Shown: positions 46,491 through 56,553 of the stretch, piece after piece
How positions within the stretch are numbered: position 1 is the stretch's first letter
How the letters are laid out: the number at the start of each line of letters is the position of its first letter
The notes under the pieces: generated by a model
What the model was told of the DNA's origin: nothing
The model's input: the letters and a program-made list of their open reading frames with translations, nothing else
The model's database searches: none
Program-made: the position numbers and the translations under genes
Assembly: GCA_037576195.1 (NCBI GenBank)
Contig: CM075101.1
Span: 42,718,001 to 42,782,000 of the forward strand
Length of the DNA stretch: 64,000 bases
From: Phytoseiulus persimilis
Lineage: Eukaryota; Arthropoda; Arachnida; Mesostigmata; Phytoseiidae
Reading direction: 5' to 3'

Positions 46491-46709
46491 AACTTTGTCA
46501 CCGCTGTTTTGCAGGACCACGGTGACCAGTGAAGACCACGCGAGCCAGTTTCTGCCATCATCAGCCAATGTGATGCTGCATGCATGATTGGATTTTGAAC
46601 CAGATCCGCTTGCGGAAGAGGAGTCAGCCATCACTCTCTCTTCAGGAGACTCTAGGAGCTCGTAATCGTCAAGATTAAACGGAGCTTCGGTCTCTGGAGC
46701 ACTTTGCAT
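46490..46709 (-). pseudogene. Copia Gag N-terminal remnant
   Basis: Starts at the ATG at 46709 with an acidic leader, then the copia Gag signature of Trp-containing helices (GRNWLAWSSLVTVVL). A frameshift near 46500 moves the rest (KLFAYKVVSGDLVI, ANAMAKTIILNSISP) into the neighbouring frame, where the sequence then runs into the Pol linker. The rest of Gag, including the CCHC knuckle, is gone. Confidence 0.7.
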
Positions 46710-46847
46710 GGGCCGAAGGAATATACCTGACTGCAACTGTATCAGCTGAGCTGTAGCTAGGTGAGTAGGTAGAGGTCAGCTTACCCGACAGCAGTCGATC
46801 GCGAAGTCACGCCGTGTCGTCACGTAGCGAATACGTGGCTGATAACG

Positions 46848-47310
46848 TGATAGGACTTGAAGTCGTAGGGTTTGAAGGTAGAGGATCGAAGGTGTGGAAC
46901 ACTAGCTCAGTTGACAACGAGAGTGACAACGCAAGAGACGTGTAGAGTAGAAGGCTCTGTACCACAGTGAAGTTTATTCGAAAAAAGAGGGTCGTTATAT
47001 ACCTAGAAGGGGAGCGTGGCTCTCCCATGATTGGTCTAGAGTCCAGACACCAGATGAGTCACATCTTAACATAAGTTGACAGATGGTCTAGTTTGTAGGT
47101 CGGAGGGGTTGTAAACCCGACTCCGTACTCTTGGTTTTATGTGGACTGTCTGTATCAGTCCCTTACATCTGCTGTCGGGGTTGGAACCCCGATTTCGTTG
47201 CATTTCTCAGACGTCGTGACTTGGGAGTACTGTGAGTCATCTGAGTGTGTCATGCTCTCAGACGCGTGCGAGATCTGAGCCCGACAGGCTTCAGATTCTG
47301 ATCTCCAACA
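46848..47310 (-). repeat. Copia 5' LTR (463 bp)
   Basis: On the - strand TGTTGGAG...CTATCA, matching the 3' LTR with about ten substitutions. Flanked by GGTCT at 47311-47315. No obvious tRNA-matching primer site follows it on the - strand. Confidence 0.94.
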
Positions 47311-48660
47311 GGTCTGTTTTTCAATCGTTTCAGACGTCCTATATAGTCGATGTCGAATTCTAGCCGCACACGTTTCGACCTGTTGTCGTCACACGGACTC
47401 GGGCAATGTTCAACGTGACGTAAGTCCAACGATTGCCACAGAACAGCTCTACCTCCTAGAGATCGCTGTACAGTGCTGTACACGGGAGCAGCATTGACTG
47501 GTGGTAATTGTTCAAGGCCGCCGCATGCGATCAAATCTAAATCGCCAAAGTTGTTTTCGTATTCGCAATTCATTCCTCGTAGTCGTGAGTTGACCGAATG
47601 GATAACATGTGAACTGCACATACTTATTTCGTCTATGATCACACATTTAACGTTTTTCAGTAGATGGCGATGATTTTGGAGCACTTCATTGGGGAGTTGC
47701 GTCGTTTGTCTCGATAGAGTGAGTCGGAAAGCGTCATGAACTGTTAATCCGTTTATCACGACCGCTGCTTTGCCCGTTGTTGCTGTTGCTATGTATGCAT
47801 TGTTCAATGAGTTATGCTGATGAGTATAGCGTTTGTGTGTTTCCATTAGAGCTTCCAAAGTGAATGTTTTCCCACAACCCGCTGGACCTGTCAGAAAAAT
47901 TTGGATCGGTTCTCGGTTTGGATCGTGTGGGCGATGTATGACTTCCAATTCGAGTTCGCGTTGCTCGGTATTTGGTTCACACATCGCAGGCGCAGTAGTC
48001 CTCTTCGCTCATGCAATTACTTCTGGGACTGGTCGCGCTCACAGAGGTTGGGATTGTACGTTCATTCAGATCATCATTATTCGCTGGTAACGGGGAGTTT
48101 ACGGAGTCCTTGCTTTTCTCAGGAGAGTCGGTGACAATTTCTTCGTTCATGGAGCACATTTCTTCAACTTCACGTAGAAATGTTCCGATGTTAGCGTTGC
48201 TTTCGAATTCTTTCCGCCTCTCCTGTATCTCAAGTTTTCTTGCTTCAGATATTTGAGTTAAGGTATCGCGATCGAGAACGCGATAGTCATCTACAGGTTC
48301 GTCGTCATACATCGTTTGTGCTACCCCAGCATCTTCATCGTTTCTTTCATTCTCATAGGATCTTTCCCCAGGGCTATACAACGCTGCCAATCGCGCTAGC
48401 GTTGTATTTTCAATGTCACTCTGCGCATGAGCTGAGTTTGATCGAGTTCTGGATTCGCTTCATGTATCATTGTCCGTTCTCGATGCAATTGACTTATTCC
48501 TCGATTGAATTTGTTGACATACTCGACAACATAGGCGGCACAGGTATACGGATCGAGTATGATTTGCAGATCCATGTTCGAATCTAGCACGGACGCTATC
48601 CAAGGGTTGAATGTATTCACGCAGATTTGAGTCTTATCTCACTTGAACATCATGAATGGG
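47311..48660 (-). pseudogene. Helitron Rep/helicase remnant
   Basis: Part of a rolling-circle transposon protein. Near 48640-48450 lies the Helitron-specific block NTFNPWIASVL ... DPYTCAAYVVEYVNKFNRG. Next (48390-47977) comes a Glu/Ser-rich linker in another frame. From about 47984 a PIF1-type helicase follows: Walker A GPAGCGKTFTLEAL, ATTGKAAVVINGLTVH, Walker B-type CVIIDEISMCS, and the LDLIACGGLEQLPPV block. After LWQSLD the match fades and the frame runs into the copia LTR. Both the N-terminal Rep (HUH) domain and the C-terminal helicase motifs are missing, so it is a fragment with at least one frameshift. Confidence 0.85.
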
Positions 48661-49017
48661 CGCTTCAAGCTCGATCTCGTCGAGTCTTCGTATTGGCCGT
48701 AATTGCAGTCAATATCGGCTAAAAGATCATGAATCGCGACGTAGGCTTTTGTTTCTTGTGAAATGCGCGCGTAAGCTACTTGGTGTCAAATATTCAAGTC
48801 ATTTGATAGAACTGAGAATAGCCGCAGCAGCTTCCGAGAATACAGGCACGGATCACAGTCGGATAGAAGAACTGTATGAGCGCGGGATCAAGAAGTGTTA
48901 GCTGATCCAGTGAGAACGAATAAAAAACCGTGCAACTACCAGCAAGAAGACATTTTCAACTTGGAAGGACTGGAAATTAGAACCCACAAGAAGGAATCAG
49001 AAGTAAATTCCAGCACA
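48661..49017. other. Possible end of a BEL/Pao 5' LTR; otherwise unassigned
   Basis: The stretch ends ...CAGCACA directly before the primer-binding site at 49018, so its right part should be the tail of a BEL/Pao LTR. I cannot find the LTR start or a second LTR in the window. Confidence 0.4.
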
Positions 49018-49029
49018 TGGCGCCCAACG
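49018..49029 (+). other. BEL/Pao primer-binding site (tRNA-Lys type)
   Basis: TGGCGCCCAACG matches the first 12 nt of the primer site used by retroelements primed with tRNA-Lys. It lies upstream of a gag-like sequence on the same strand, in the right order. Confidence 0.6.
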
Positions 49030-49039
49030 GCTCAGTTGA

Positions 49040-50608
49040 CCAGTTCTGAAAAGGCAAGAAGTCCAAGACAGCGGAAGTGCGAAGAAAAAAATTCGAAGGA
49101 AGGGCAGCCACCAAACGTGAGTTGGAAAACTTGGAAATCGACAAAATCGTCGACGTTGCAGGAAGACGAACCCAAACCTGCATGCTCCACAGCTGCAATG
49201 CAACAAGACGAGGCAAGTCGAATTCCAGTATTGGATGTTCAAGACAGTGTGCTCAAGGAGCGGGAGCTCATCCTGCAAGAGGCAAACAGCATGGCCGACT
49301 ACGCGCTCAAAACAGGTCGTGCAAGAGCTGCAAACAGGTTCCAGCTTCAGGGTTACGTCAATGTGATCAAAGACCGTCAAGAGCAAATATCGAGGCTCAA
49401 TGCCATCATACTCCAGCCCGACAATTTCGAATTGGAAGACCAACACAGGAAGCTTTGAGCAAATCGCGGCAACGACGCTCTGCAGTTGGACATAAAGAGA
49501 ATCGGAGTAGAATACATTGTAACGACGATATAAGGCATTGATCGGCAGCCGATTCGAGTTGCCGAACCGGTCGAAGCAGATCGGCGAACTCGAAAACCAG
49601 AGACCTTGAAACTCGAGGAATTCACGGGAAGCCTCGAATCGTGGCTGTCGTTCTGGAAAAGGTTCGAAGAGCGAGTCCATAAGAACGATAGTTTAACAAC
49701 GATGGAAAAATACGACTACCTCCGTCAGTATTCAGCTCCAAACATCATCAACAAGCTAAAAACAGTTCCGTTGGCTGAAGAGTTCCACGAGACAGCGGTG
49801 AAACGATTGAAAGATGAGTTTGGAAGTGAAGAAAAAGTCGTGTCACATTTAACCGAAAAACGTTTGCAAGTCAAAGATGTGCAATCGAGATACGACGTAG
49901 AAGGAGTGTGTTCCCTGGTACAGTTGGTGAGGTCATCCCTGGCAGCACTGAGAGATACGGACTTGACACAGGAGTATGTGTCACCATTTTTCCTGCCGAT
50001 CTTGAAAAAAGTGATACCAGTGGAGCTGTATCTCGAGTTTCAAACATCTCAAAGGACTGTGTTGAGCGAGAACCGAAGTACGACCAGCATGAATTCTACA
50101 GCAGCCGAAGCGAGTGCAGAAACTCTTGATGCTTTGATAGAGTTCCTCTCGGATATCTGTGAAGATCTGAGTGTAGTAGATCCCGAAAAACTGCGTAAAC
50201 TCAATGAACGCGAGATTCGTTTCGAGGCACGGGGCACTCCTCCAAACTCGGAAAGTAATGGTCAGATTGGTCTCGGAATCACCCCTCCAGACTTGGAAAA
50301 GTATGGTCAGATTGGTCCTGGGATCACTCCTCCAAACTCGGAAAATAATGGTCAGATTGGTCTCGGAATCACCCCTCCAGACTTGGAAAAGTATGGTCAG
50401 ATTGGTCCTGGGATCACTCCTTCAAACTCGGAAAGTAATGGTCAGATTGGTCCCGGGACCACTCCTCCAAACCCGGAAAGTAATGGTCAGATTGGAGACG
50501 GAATCACCCCTCCAGGTTTTGGGAAGTACGGTCAGATTCGTCTCGGAAGCACCCCTCCAGACTCGGAAAAGTATTGTCAGATTGGTCCTGGAATCACCCC
50601 TCCAGAGT
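49040..50608 (+). pseudogene. BEL/Pao Gag remnant running in frame into the minisatellite
   Basis: Early coding pieces in two frames (RRKKFEGRAATKRELENLEI near 49080; ERELILQEANSMADYALKT to 49458) resemble the helical start of Pao Gag. From about 49600 one open frame carries the DUF1759-type Gag core: LKLEEFTGSLESWLSFW, FEERVHKNDSLTTMEKYDYL, a block ending TAVKRLKDEFG, and LTQEYVSPFFLPILKKV. At about 50220 the same frame passes without a break into the 15-residue repeats (TPP-NSESNGQIGLGI) for eight to nine units, to a TAG at 50608. No protease, RT or integrase of this element follows. The in-frame passage suggests the repeat array began as a repetitive C-terminal part of this Gag. Confidence 0.75.
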
Positions 50609-53600
50609 AGGAGAGTAATGACCAGATTGGTCCCGGAATCACCCCCCCCAGAGTTGGAAAGTAATGGCCACATTGGTCCCGGGATCACTCCTCCAAACTC
50701 GGAAAGCAATGGTCAGATTGGAGACGGAATCACCCTTCCAGGTTTTGGAAAGTACGGTCAGATTCGTCCCGGAAGCACCCCTCCAGACTCGGAAAAGTAT
50801 TGTCAGATTGGTCCCGGAATCACCCCTCCAGAGTTGGAAAATTATGGCCAGATTGGTCCCGGAATCACCCCTCCAGAGTTGGAAAGTAATGGCCAGATTG
50901 GTCTCGGAATCACCCCTCTAAAGTTGGAAAGTAATTGCCAGGTTGGTCTTGGAATCACCCCTCCAGAGTTGGAAAGTAATGGCCAGATCGGTCTCGGAAA
51001 CACCCCTCCAGAGCTGGAAAGTAATGGCCAGATTGGTCCCGGAATCACCCCTCCAGAGTTGGGAAGTGATGGCCCTATTGGTCTGGGAATCACCCCTCCA
51101 GATTGGAAAAGTATGGTCAGATTGGTCCCGAGATCACTCCTCCAAACTTGGAAAGTGATAGTCAGATTGGTCTCGGAATCACCCCTCCAGACTTGGAAGA
51201 GTATGGTCAGATTGGTCCCGAGATCACTCCTCCAAACTTGGAAAGTAATGGTCAGATCGGTCTCGGAATCACCCCTCCAGACTTGGAAAAGTATGGTCAG
51301 ATTGGTCCCGAGATCACTCCTCCAAACTTGGAAAGTAATGGTCAGATTGGTCTCGGAACCACCCCTCCAGACTTGGAAAAGTATGGTCAGATTGGTCCCG
51401 AGATCACTCCTCCAAACTTGGAAAGTAATGGTCAGATTGGTCTCGGAATCACCTCTCCAGAGTAGGAGAGTAATGGCCAGATCGGTCCCAGAATCACCCT
51501 TCCAGAGTTGGGAAGCAATGGCCAGATTGGTCCCAGAATCACCCCTCCAGAGTTGGAAAGTAATGGGAAGATTGGTCTTCCAATCACCCCTCCAGAGTTG
51601 GGAAGTAATGGCCAGATTGGTCTCGGAATCACCCCTCTAAAGTTGGAAAGTAATGGCCAGGTTGGTCTCGGAATCACCCCTCCAGAGTTGGAAAGTAATG
51701 GTCAGATTGGTCTCGGAATCACCCCTCCAGACTTGGAAAAGTATGGTCAGATTGGTCCTGGGATCACTCCTCCAAACTCGGAAAATAATGGTCAGATTGG
51801 TCTCGGAATCACCCCTCCAGACTTGGAAAAGTATGGTCAGATTGGTCCTGGGATCACTCCTTCAAACTCGGAAAGTAATGGTCAGATTGGTCCCGGGACC
51901 ACTCCTCCAAACCCGGAAAGTAATGGTCAGATTGGAGACGGAATCACCCCTCCAGGTTTTGGGAAGTACGGTCAGATTCGTCTCGGAGGCACCCCTCTAG
52001 ACTCGGAAAAGTATTGTCAGATTGGTCCTGGAATCACCCCTCCAGAGTAGGAGAGTAATGACCAGATTGGTCCCGGAATCACCCCCCCCAGAGTTGGAAA
52101 GTAATGGCCACATTGGTCCCGGGATCACTCCTCCAAACTCGGAAAGCAATGGTCAGATTGGAGACGGAATCACCCTTCCAGGTTTTGGAAAGTACGGTCA
52201 GATTCGTCCCGGAAGCACCCCTCCAGATTCGGAAAAGTATTGTCAGATTGGTCCCGGAATCACCCCTCCAGAGTTGGAAAATTATGGCCAGATTGGTCCC
52301 GGAATCACCCCTCCAGAGTTGGAAAGTAATGGCCAGATTGGTCTCGGAATCACCCCTCTAAAGTTGGGAAGTAATTGCCAGGTTGGTCTCGGAATCACCC
52401 CTCCAGAGTTGGAAAGTAATGGCCAGATCGGTCTCGGAAACACCCCTCCAGAGCTGGAAAGTAATGGCCAGATTGGTCCCGGAATCACCCCTCCAGAGTT
52501 GGGAAGTGATGGCCCTATTGGTCTGGGAATCACCCCTCCAGATTGGAAAAGTATGGTCAGATTGGTCCCGAGATCACCCCTCCAGAGTTGGAAAGTAATG
52601 GCCAGATTGGTCTCGGAATCACCCCTCTAAAGTTGGAAAGTAATTGCCAGGTTGGTCTCGGAATCACCCCTCCAGAGTTGGAAAGTAATGGCCAGATCGG
52701 TCTCGGAAACACCCCTCCAGAGCTGGAAAGTAATGGCCAGATTGGTCCCGGAATCACCCCTCCAGAGTTGGGAAGTGATGGCCCTATTGGTCTGGGAATC
52801 ACCCCTCCAGATTGGAAAAGTATGGTCAGATTGGTCCCGAGATCACTCCTCCAAACTTGGAAAGTGATAGTCAGATTGGTCTCGGAATCACCCCTCCAGA
52901 CTTGGAAGAGTATGGTCAGATTGGTCCCGAGATCACTCCTCCAAACTTGGAAAGTAATGGTCAGATCGGTCTCGGAATCACCCCTCCAGACTTGGAAAAG
53001 TATGGTCAGATTGGTCCCGAGATCACTCCTCCAAACTTGGAAAGTAATGGTCAGATTGGTCTCGGAACCACCCCTCCAGACTTGGAAAAGTATGGTCAGA
53101 TTGGTCCCGAGATCACTCCTCCAAACTTGGAAAGTAATGGTCAGATTGGTCTCGGAATCACCTCTCCAGAGTAGGAGAGTAATGGCCAGATCGGTCCCAG
53201 AATCACCCTTCCAGAGTTGGGAAGCAATGTCCAGATTGGTCCCAGAATCACCCCTCCAGAGTTGGAAAGTAATGGGAAGATTGGTCTCCCAATCACCCCT
53301 CCAGAGTTGGGAAGTAATGGCCAGATTGGTCTCGGAATCACCCCTCTAAAGTTGGAAAGTAATGGCCAGGTTGGTCTCGGAATCACCCCTCCAGAGTTGG
53401 AAAGTAATGGCCAGATTGGTCTCGGAATCACCCCTCCAGAGTTGGAAAGTAATGGCCAGATTGGTCTCGGAATCACCCCTCCAGAGTTGGAAAGTAATGG
53501 CCAGATTGGTCTCGGTATCACCCCTCCAGAGTTGGAAAGTAATGGCCAGATTGGTCCCGGAATCACCCCTCCAGAGTTGGGAAGGAATGGCCTTATTGGT

Positions 53601-53669
53601 CTGGGAATCACCCTTCCAGAGTTGGGAAGTAATGGCCTTATTGGTCTGGGAATCACCCCTCCAGATATT
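50225..53669. repeat. 45-bp minisatellite, main block
   Basis: Tandem units of about 45 bp (typical start TTGGAAAGTAATGGCCAGAT, then a TTGGTCTCGGAATCACCCCT part and a CCAGAG end), roughly 75 copies. The unit is a multiple of three and lacks stops in two + frames and one - frame, so long open frames arise (15-residue periods such as ELESNGQIGLGITPP or SWKVMARLVSESPLQ, and IPRPIWPLLSNSGGV on the - strand). Variant types alternate in ordered runs. Segment 50255-51136 recurs at +1440 bp (32 units) and 51103-51650 at +1709 bp, with a 269-bp duplication inside. Confidence 0.95.
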
Positions 53670-53880
53670 TTTAAGATAGATTTTTTTGACAGACTAGCCG
53701 GCATTTGGCCGACTACGCTGGCCGACCCGTCCCTTGATTCGGGAGTCTACTGCTGACAGACACACATTGCCTTACATGTAGTGTCATGAGACCTTCGGGA
53801 GTGGCCACCGATTCTCGAAAGGATTCTGACCTGGAATCGAGGCACTTTCCTCTCTCTTCACTTGGTCAGCATCATGGCCT
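53670..53880. other. Non-repetitive segment inside the array
   Basis: About 210 bp without the 45-bp period. Its first bases (AGATATTTTT) are also found at 56125-56134, just before the full-length LINE begins, so the same array edge was present at both places. Confidence 0.6.
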
Positions 53881-53933
53881 CGAGAAGTATGGTCAGATTG
53901 GAGACGGAATCACCCCTCCAGGTTTTGGGAAGT
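53881..53933. repeat. Single minisatellite unit
   Basis: One array unit (GAGAAGTATGGTCAGATTGG and so on) ending in GTTTTGGGAAGT, which is also the left target-site copy of the truncated LINE. Confidence 0.85.
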
Positions 53934-55765
53934 GTTCTGCTGGACGTGAAAAACGCCTTCAATTCGTTAGAGTGGGGGGAGATTCTGCAAGCCTTGAGAG
54001 AGAGAGAGGGTTTTCGGGGTATTTGCAGACGATTATATCAGCATATCTAAATGGCCGGGAAATAGCTACGGAGGGTGGGGCTTACAAAGTCACGGCGGGG
54101 GTACCGCAGGGTTCCATTCTGGGCCCAACTCTGTGGAATCTTGCTTACGATGGTGTTCTGAGAATTGATCTGCCGAGGGGAGCTGAACTGTTAGCGTACG
54201 CTGACGACCTAGCACTGACTGTGACGGCGAAAACGGAAGGGGAGGTAGAGAGGGGGGGGAATTTGGCCTTGAGGAAAATCCATGAGTGGATGGGGGAAAT
54301 CAAACTGGAGCTGGCACCGCAAAAAACAGAAGCATTGTATCTCATCGGGAGGAAAAGGGCCAAGGGAATCAGGCTGAGCTTAGGCGGGATAGACATCAAG
54401 CTAGTAGAAAGGGTGAAATATCTAGGGGTTGTGCTGGATCGCGCGCTCACGGGAGGGGAGCATGTGAAATATGTGGCGGCGAGGGCGAGGGAGACGGCAC
54501 GCAGGCTGGGCATGCTGATGCCGAGGGTCGGCGGGGCTGGGGGGGTGCAGCGACGGCTGCTGGCGTCAGTTGCGGAATCAGCGGCAATGTACGCGGCCCC
54601 GGCTTGGGCCCACCTGGCGCTCGGGACTCAGGGCAGGCGGAAGGCCGTCCGAGCGGCGCAGAGGACGCTGGCGCTCCGTGCGAGCCGAGCGTATAGCACG
54701 GTTTCGACGGAGGCTGCCCTTGTCCTCGCCAAGATGGTGCCGTGGGACCTCCTGGCGTTAGAGAGAACCAGGTGCTGGGGCAGGAAGGGGAGGGACGGGA
54801 AACAGCCAGGGACGATACCATCAGACAATGGCAGAGGGAGTGGGATGAGGGACTGGTCGGGGACTCGAAGGGCAAATGGACGAGGGAATTAATCAGGGAT
54901 CTCAAGGGGTGGATGGGCTGCGAGTTCGGGGATTTAAACTACGGGATGACCCAGGTGCTGACGGGGCATGGGCAGTTCCAGACATTCATGGTGAAAATAG
55001 GGAAAACGGACTTTGATGTCTGCGTCCTGTGCACGTCCGGTGAGTCCGACGGGGTGGAGCACACCGTTTTGCACTGCGACGCCCTTGGAGACATCAGACG
55101 GGAGGGAATTCAAGGTTTTCAGGGGACTGGCGTGAGGGAGATGGTGGAGTTCGGGCTGAGGGGGAGGGAGGAGTGGAAGGCTGTCGTAAGGTACTTGGAA
55201 AGGATAATGATGGGGAAAACAGCGAGGGAGGAAGCAAGGAGGTCGCGAACTCCGGGACACGTCAGAGGGCAGAAGCGGGGGAAGAGGTCCGCTCGCAAGA
55301 GAGGGCCTCTGAGCCCGCGAGAGAGCTGACGGTCTCTCACGAGACAAGTGGAGCAATGGGGATTGGCTTTCTTCGGACGAGTGAGAATAGCGATTAGAGG
55401 GACACTGGCAGCTAGACACCAGCACAAAACGGACAATGGCAGAGACGTTCATTGCAAACCACGGCACACGACAACGGTACACGTTCACCACATACAACAC
55501 CACTCAAACACGCACATAGCTTGCCAGCAGTAGAGGAACGGGAGGAGTGAAGGGGAGAGAGAACGACTCCCGCTCTCATGAGTTCGAAGTAATGCTAACC
55601 CAGTTCCGTCCGTGAGAGCGGCACCTCCGCCCGAAAGCGGGGGTTCGGGAATCACCAGGTTTTTAGTGGGTTTGCGACTCCCACAGTATCGTGCTGGAGC
55701 TGTGGCATGGTCTGCATCACGCATTTTTCTCCCTGGCCCCAAAAAAAAAAAAAAAAAAAAAAAAA
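53934..55765 (+). mobile_element. 5'-truncated R1-like LINE
   Basis: The element starts inside reverse transcriptase (LLDVKNAFNSLEW) and ends in a 25-nt poly(A). GTTTTGGGAAGT at 53922-53933 is repeated at 55766-55777: a 12-bp target duplication, which together with the 5' truncation is the mark of target-primed reverse transcription. RT sequence includes AGVPQGSILGPTLWNLA and the active-site AYADDLALTV. One frameshift near 54760 separates it from the C-terminal CCHC-like finger (CVLCTSGESDGVEHTVLHC) and the ORF2 stop at 55329. A 430-nt 3' UTR follows. Confidence 0.94.
55666..55684 (+). other. Conserved 3' hairpin of the LINE (copy 1)
   Basis: GTGGG, nine-base loop, CCCAC, preceded by TTTTTA, about 60 nt before the poly(A). 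The same hairpin occurs at 61566-61584 in the other LINE. It may be the RT recognition structure. Confidence 0.55.
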
Positions 55766-56134
55766 GTTTTGGGAAGTACGGTCAGATTCGTCTCGGAAGC
55801 ACCCCTCCAGACTCGGAAAAGTATTGTCAGATTGGTCCTGGAATCACCCCTCCAGAGTAGGAGAGTAATGACCAGATTGGTCCCGGAAGCACCCCTCCAG
55901 AGTTGGAAAGTAATGGCCACATTGGTCCCGGGATCACTCCTCCAAACTCGGAAAGCAATGGTCAGATTGGAGACTGAATCACCCCTCCAGACTCGGAAAA
56001 GTATTGTCAGATTGGTCCCGGAATCACCCCTCCAGAGTTGGGAAGTAATGGCCAGATTGGTCTCGGAATCACCCCTCCAGAGTTGGGAAGTAATGGCCTT
56101 ATTGGTCTGGGAATCACCCCCCCCAGATATTTTT
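55766..56134. repeat. 45-bp minisatellite, second block
   Basis: The array resumes after the truncated LINE (about eight units) and ends in CCAGATATTTTT, the same edge as at 53.66 kb. Confidence 0.92.
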
Positions 56135-56553
56135 CATCCGCATCATCCGGGCCCGAGGGGTTGACGATCCACGGAATTAAATACGAAAAGCTCGGTTTTT
56201 GAAGAGACACCTGCTGGATCTACTTTGGGCGACTGTTGCGGTCCTTGAGGCAATCGATCCGCGACAATCCGCTTGGATTGAGATAGGCAGGCTAACAGAG
56301 AGGTAAGGAAGCAAAGTCTCTTCGGGTTTTTCCCTAACCGCTCAGGGGAGGACTGTCTCGAAGACGGGGGTTAGGACTGTCCGGCTAGGACAGTTTTCGT
56401 TCGCTTTGGAGGGTTTTCCCAAGCGGGGGAACCTAGAGCATAGGTAGTTGTTTCAGAGGTTAGAGAATTGCGGCGGGAACTCCGCCAATAATTTTGGCCA
56501 CACTCTGTTAGGGGGTTAGGGCTTCAGAAGGGGGGAAGACTAGACGGGGCAGG

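Larger units (their letters stand above)
40637..47310 (-). mobile_element. Copia LTR retrotransposon with extra 3' genes
   Basis: 6,674 bp on the - strand, bounded by 463-bp LTRs and a 5-bp target duplication GGTCT (40632-40636, 47311-47315). Order from the 5' LTR: N-terminal Gag, then a deletion joining it to the Pol linker just upstream of reverse transcriptase (Gag zinc knuckle, protease and essentially all integrase missing), RT and RNase H, then about 3.2 kb of extra sequence before the polypurine tract. Copia elements usually end soon after RNase H. The extra part holds a signal-peptide/TM ORF, a coiled-coil ORF and an antisense spliced gene. High LTR identity says insertion was recent, although coding regions already carry several lesions. 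Confidence 0.93.

Noticed and set aside
47250-47315. C-terminal extension of the helicase frame into the LTR
   Set aside because: The last ~20 codons are copia LTR sequence read by chance; the Helitron match ends earlier.
50204-53756. Very long overlapping open frames on both strands (up to ~480 aa) across the 45-bp repeats
   Set aside because: They follow from a stop-free unit of length divisible by three. The same DNA is open in several frames, so openness carries no evidence of coding beyond the in-frame Gag continuation to 50608.
54447-54905. Pro/Ser-rich 152-codon - strand frame in the truncated LINE
   Set aside because: Mirror of the GC-rich reverse-transcriptase coding strand.
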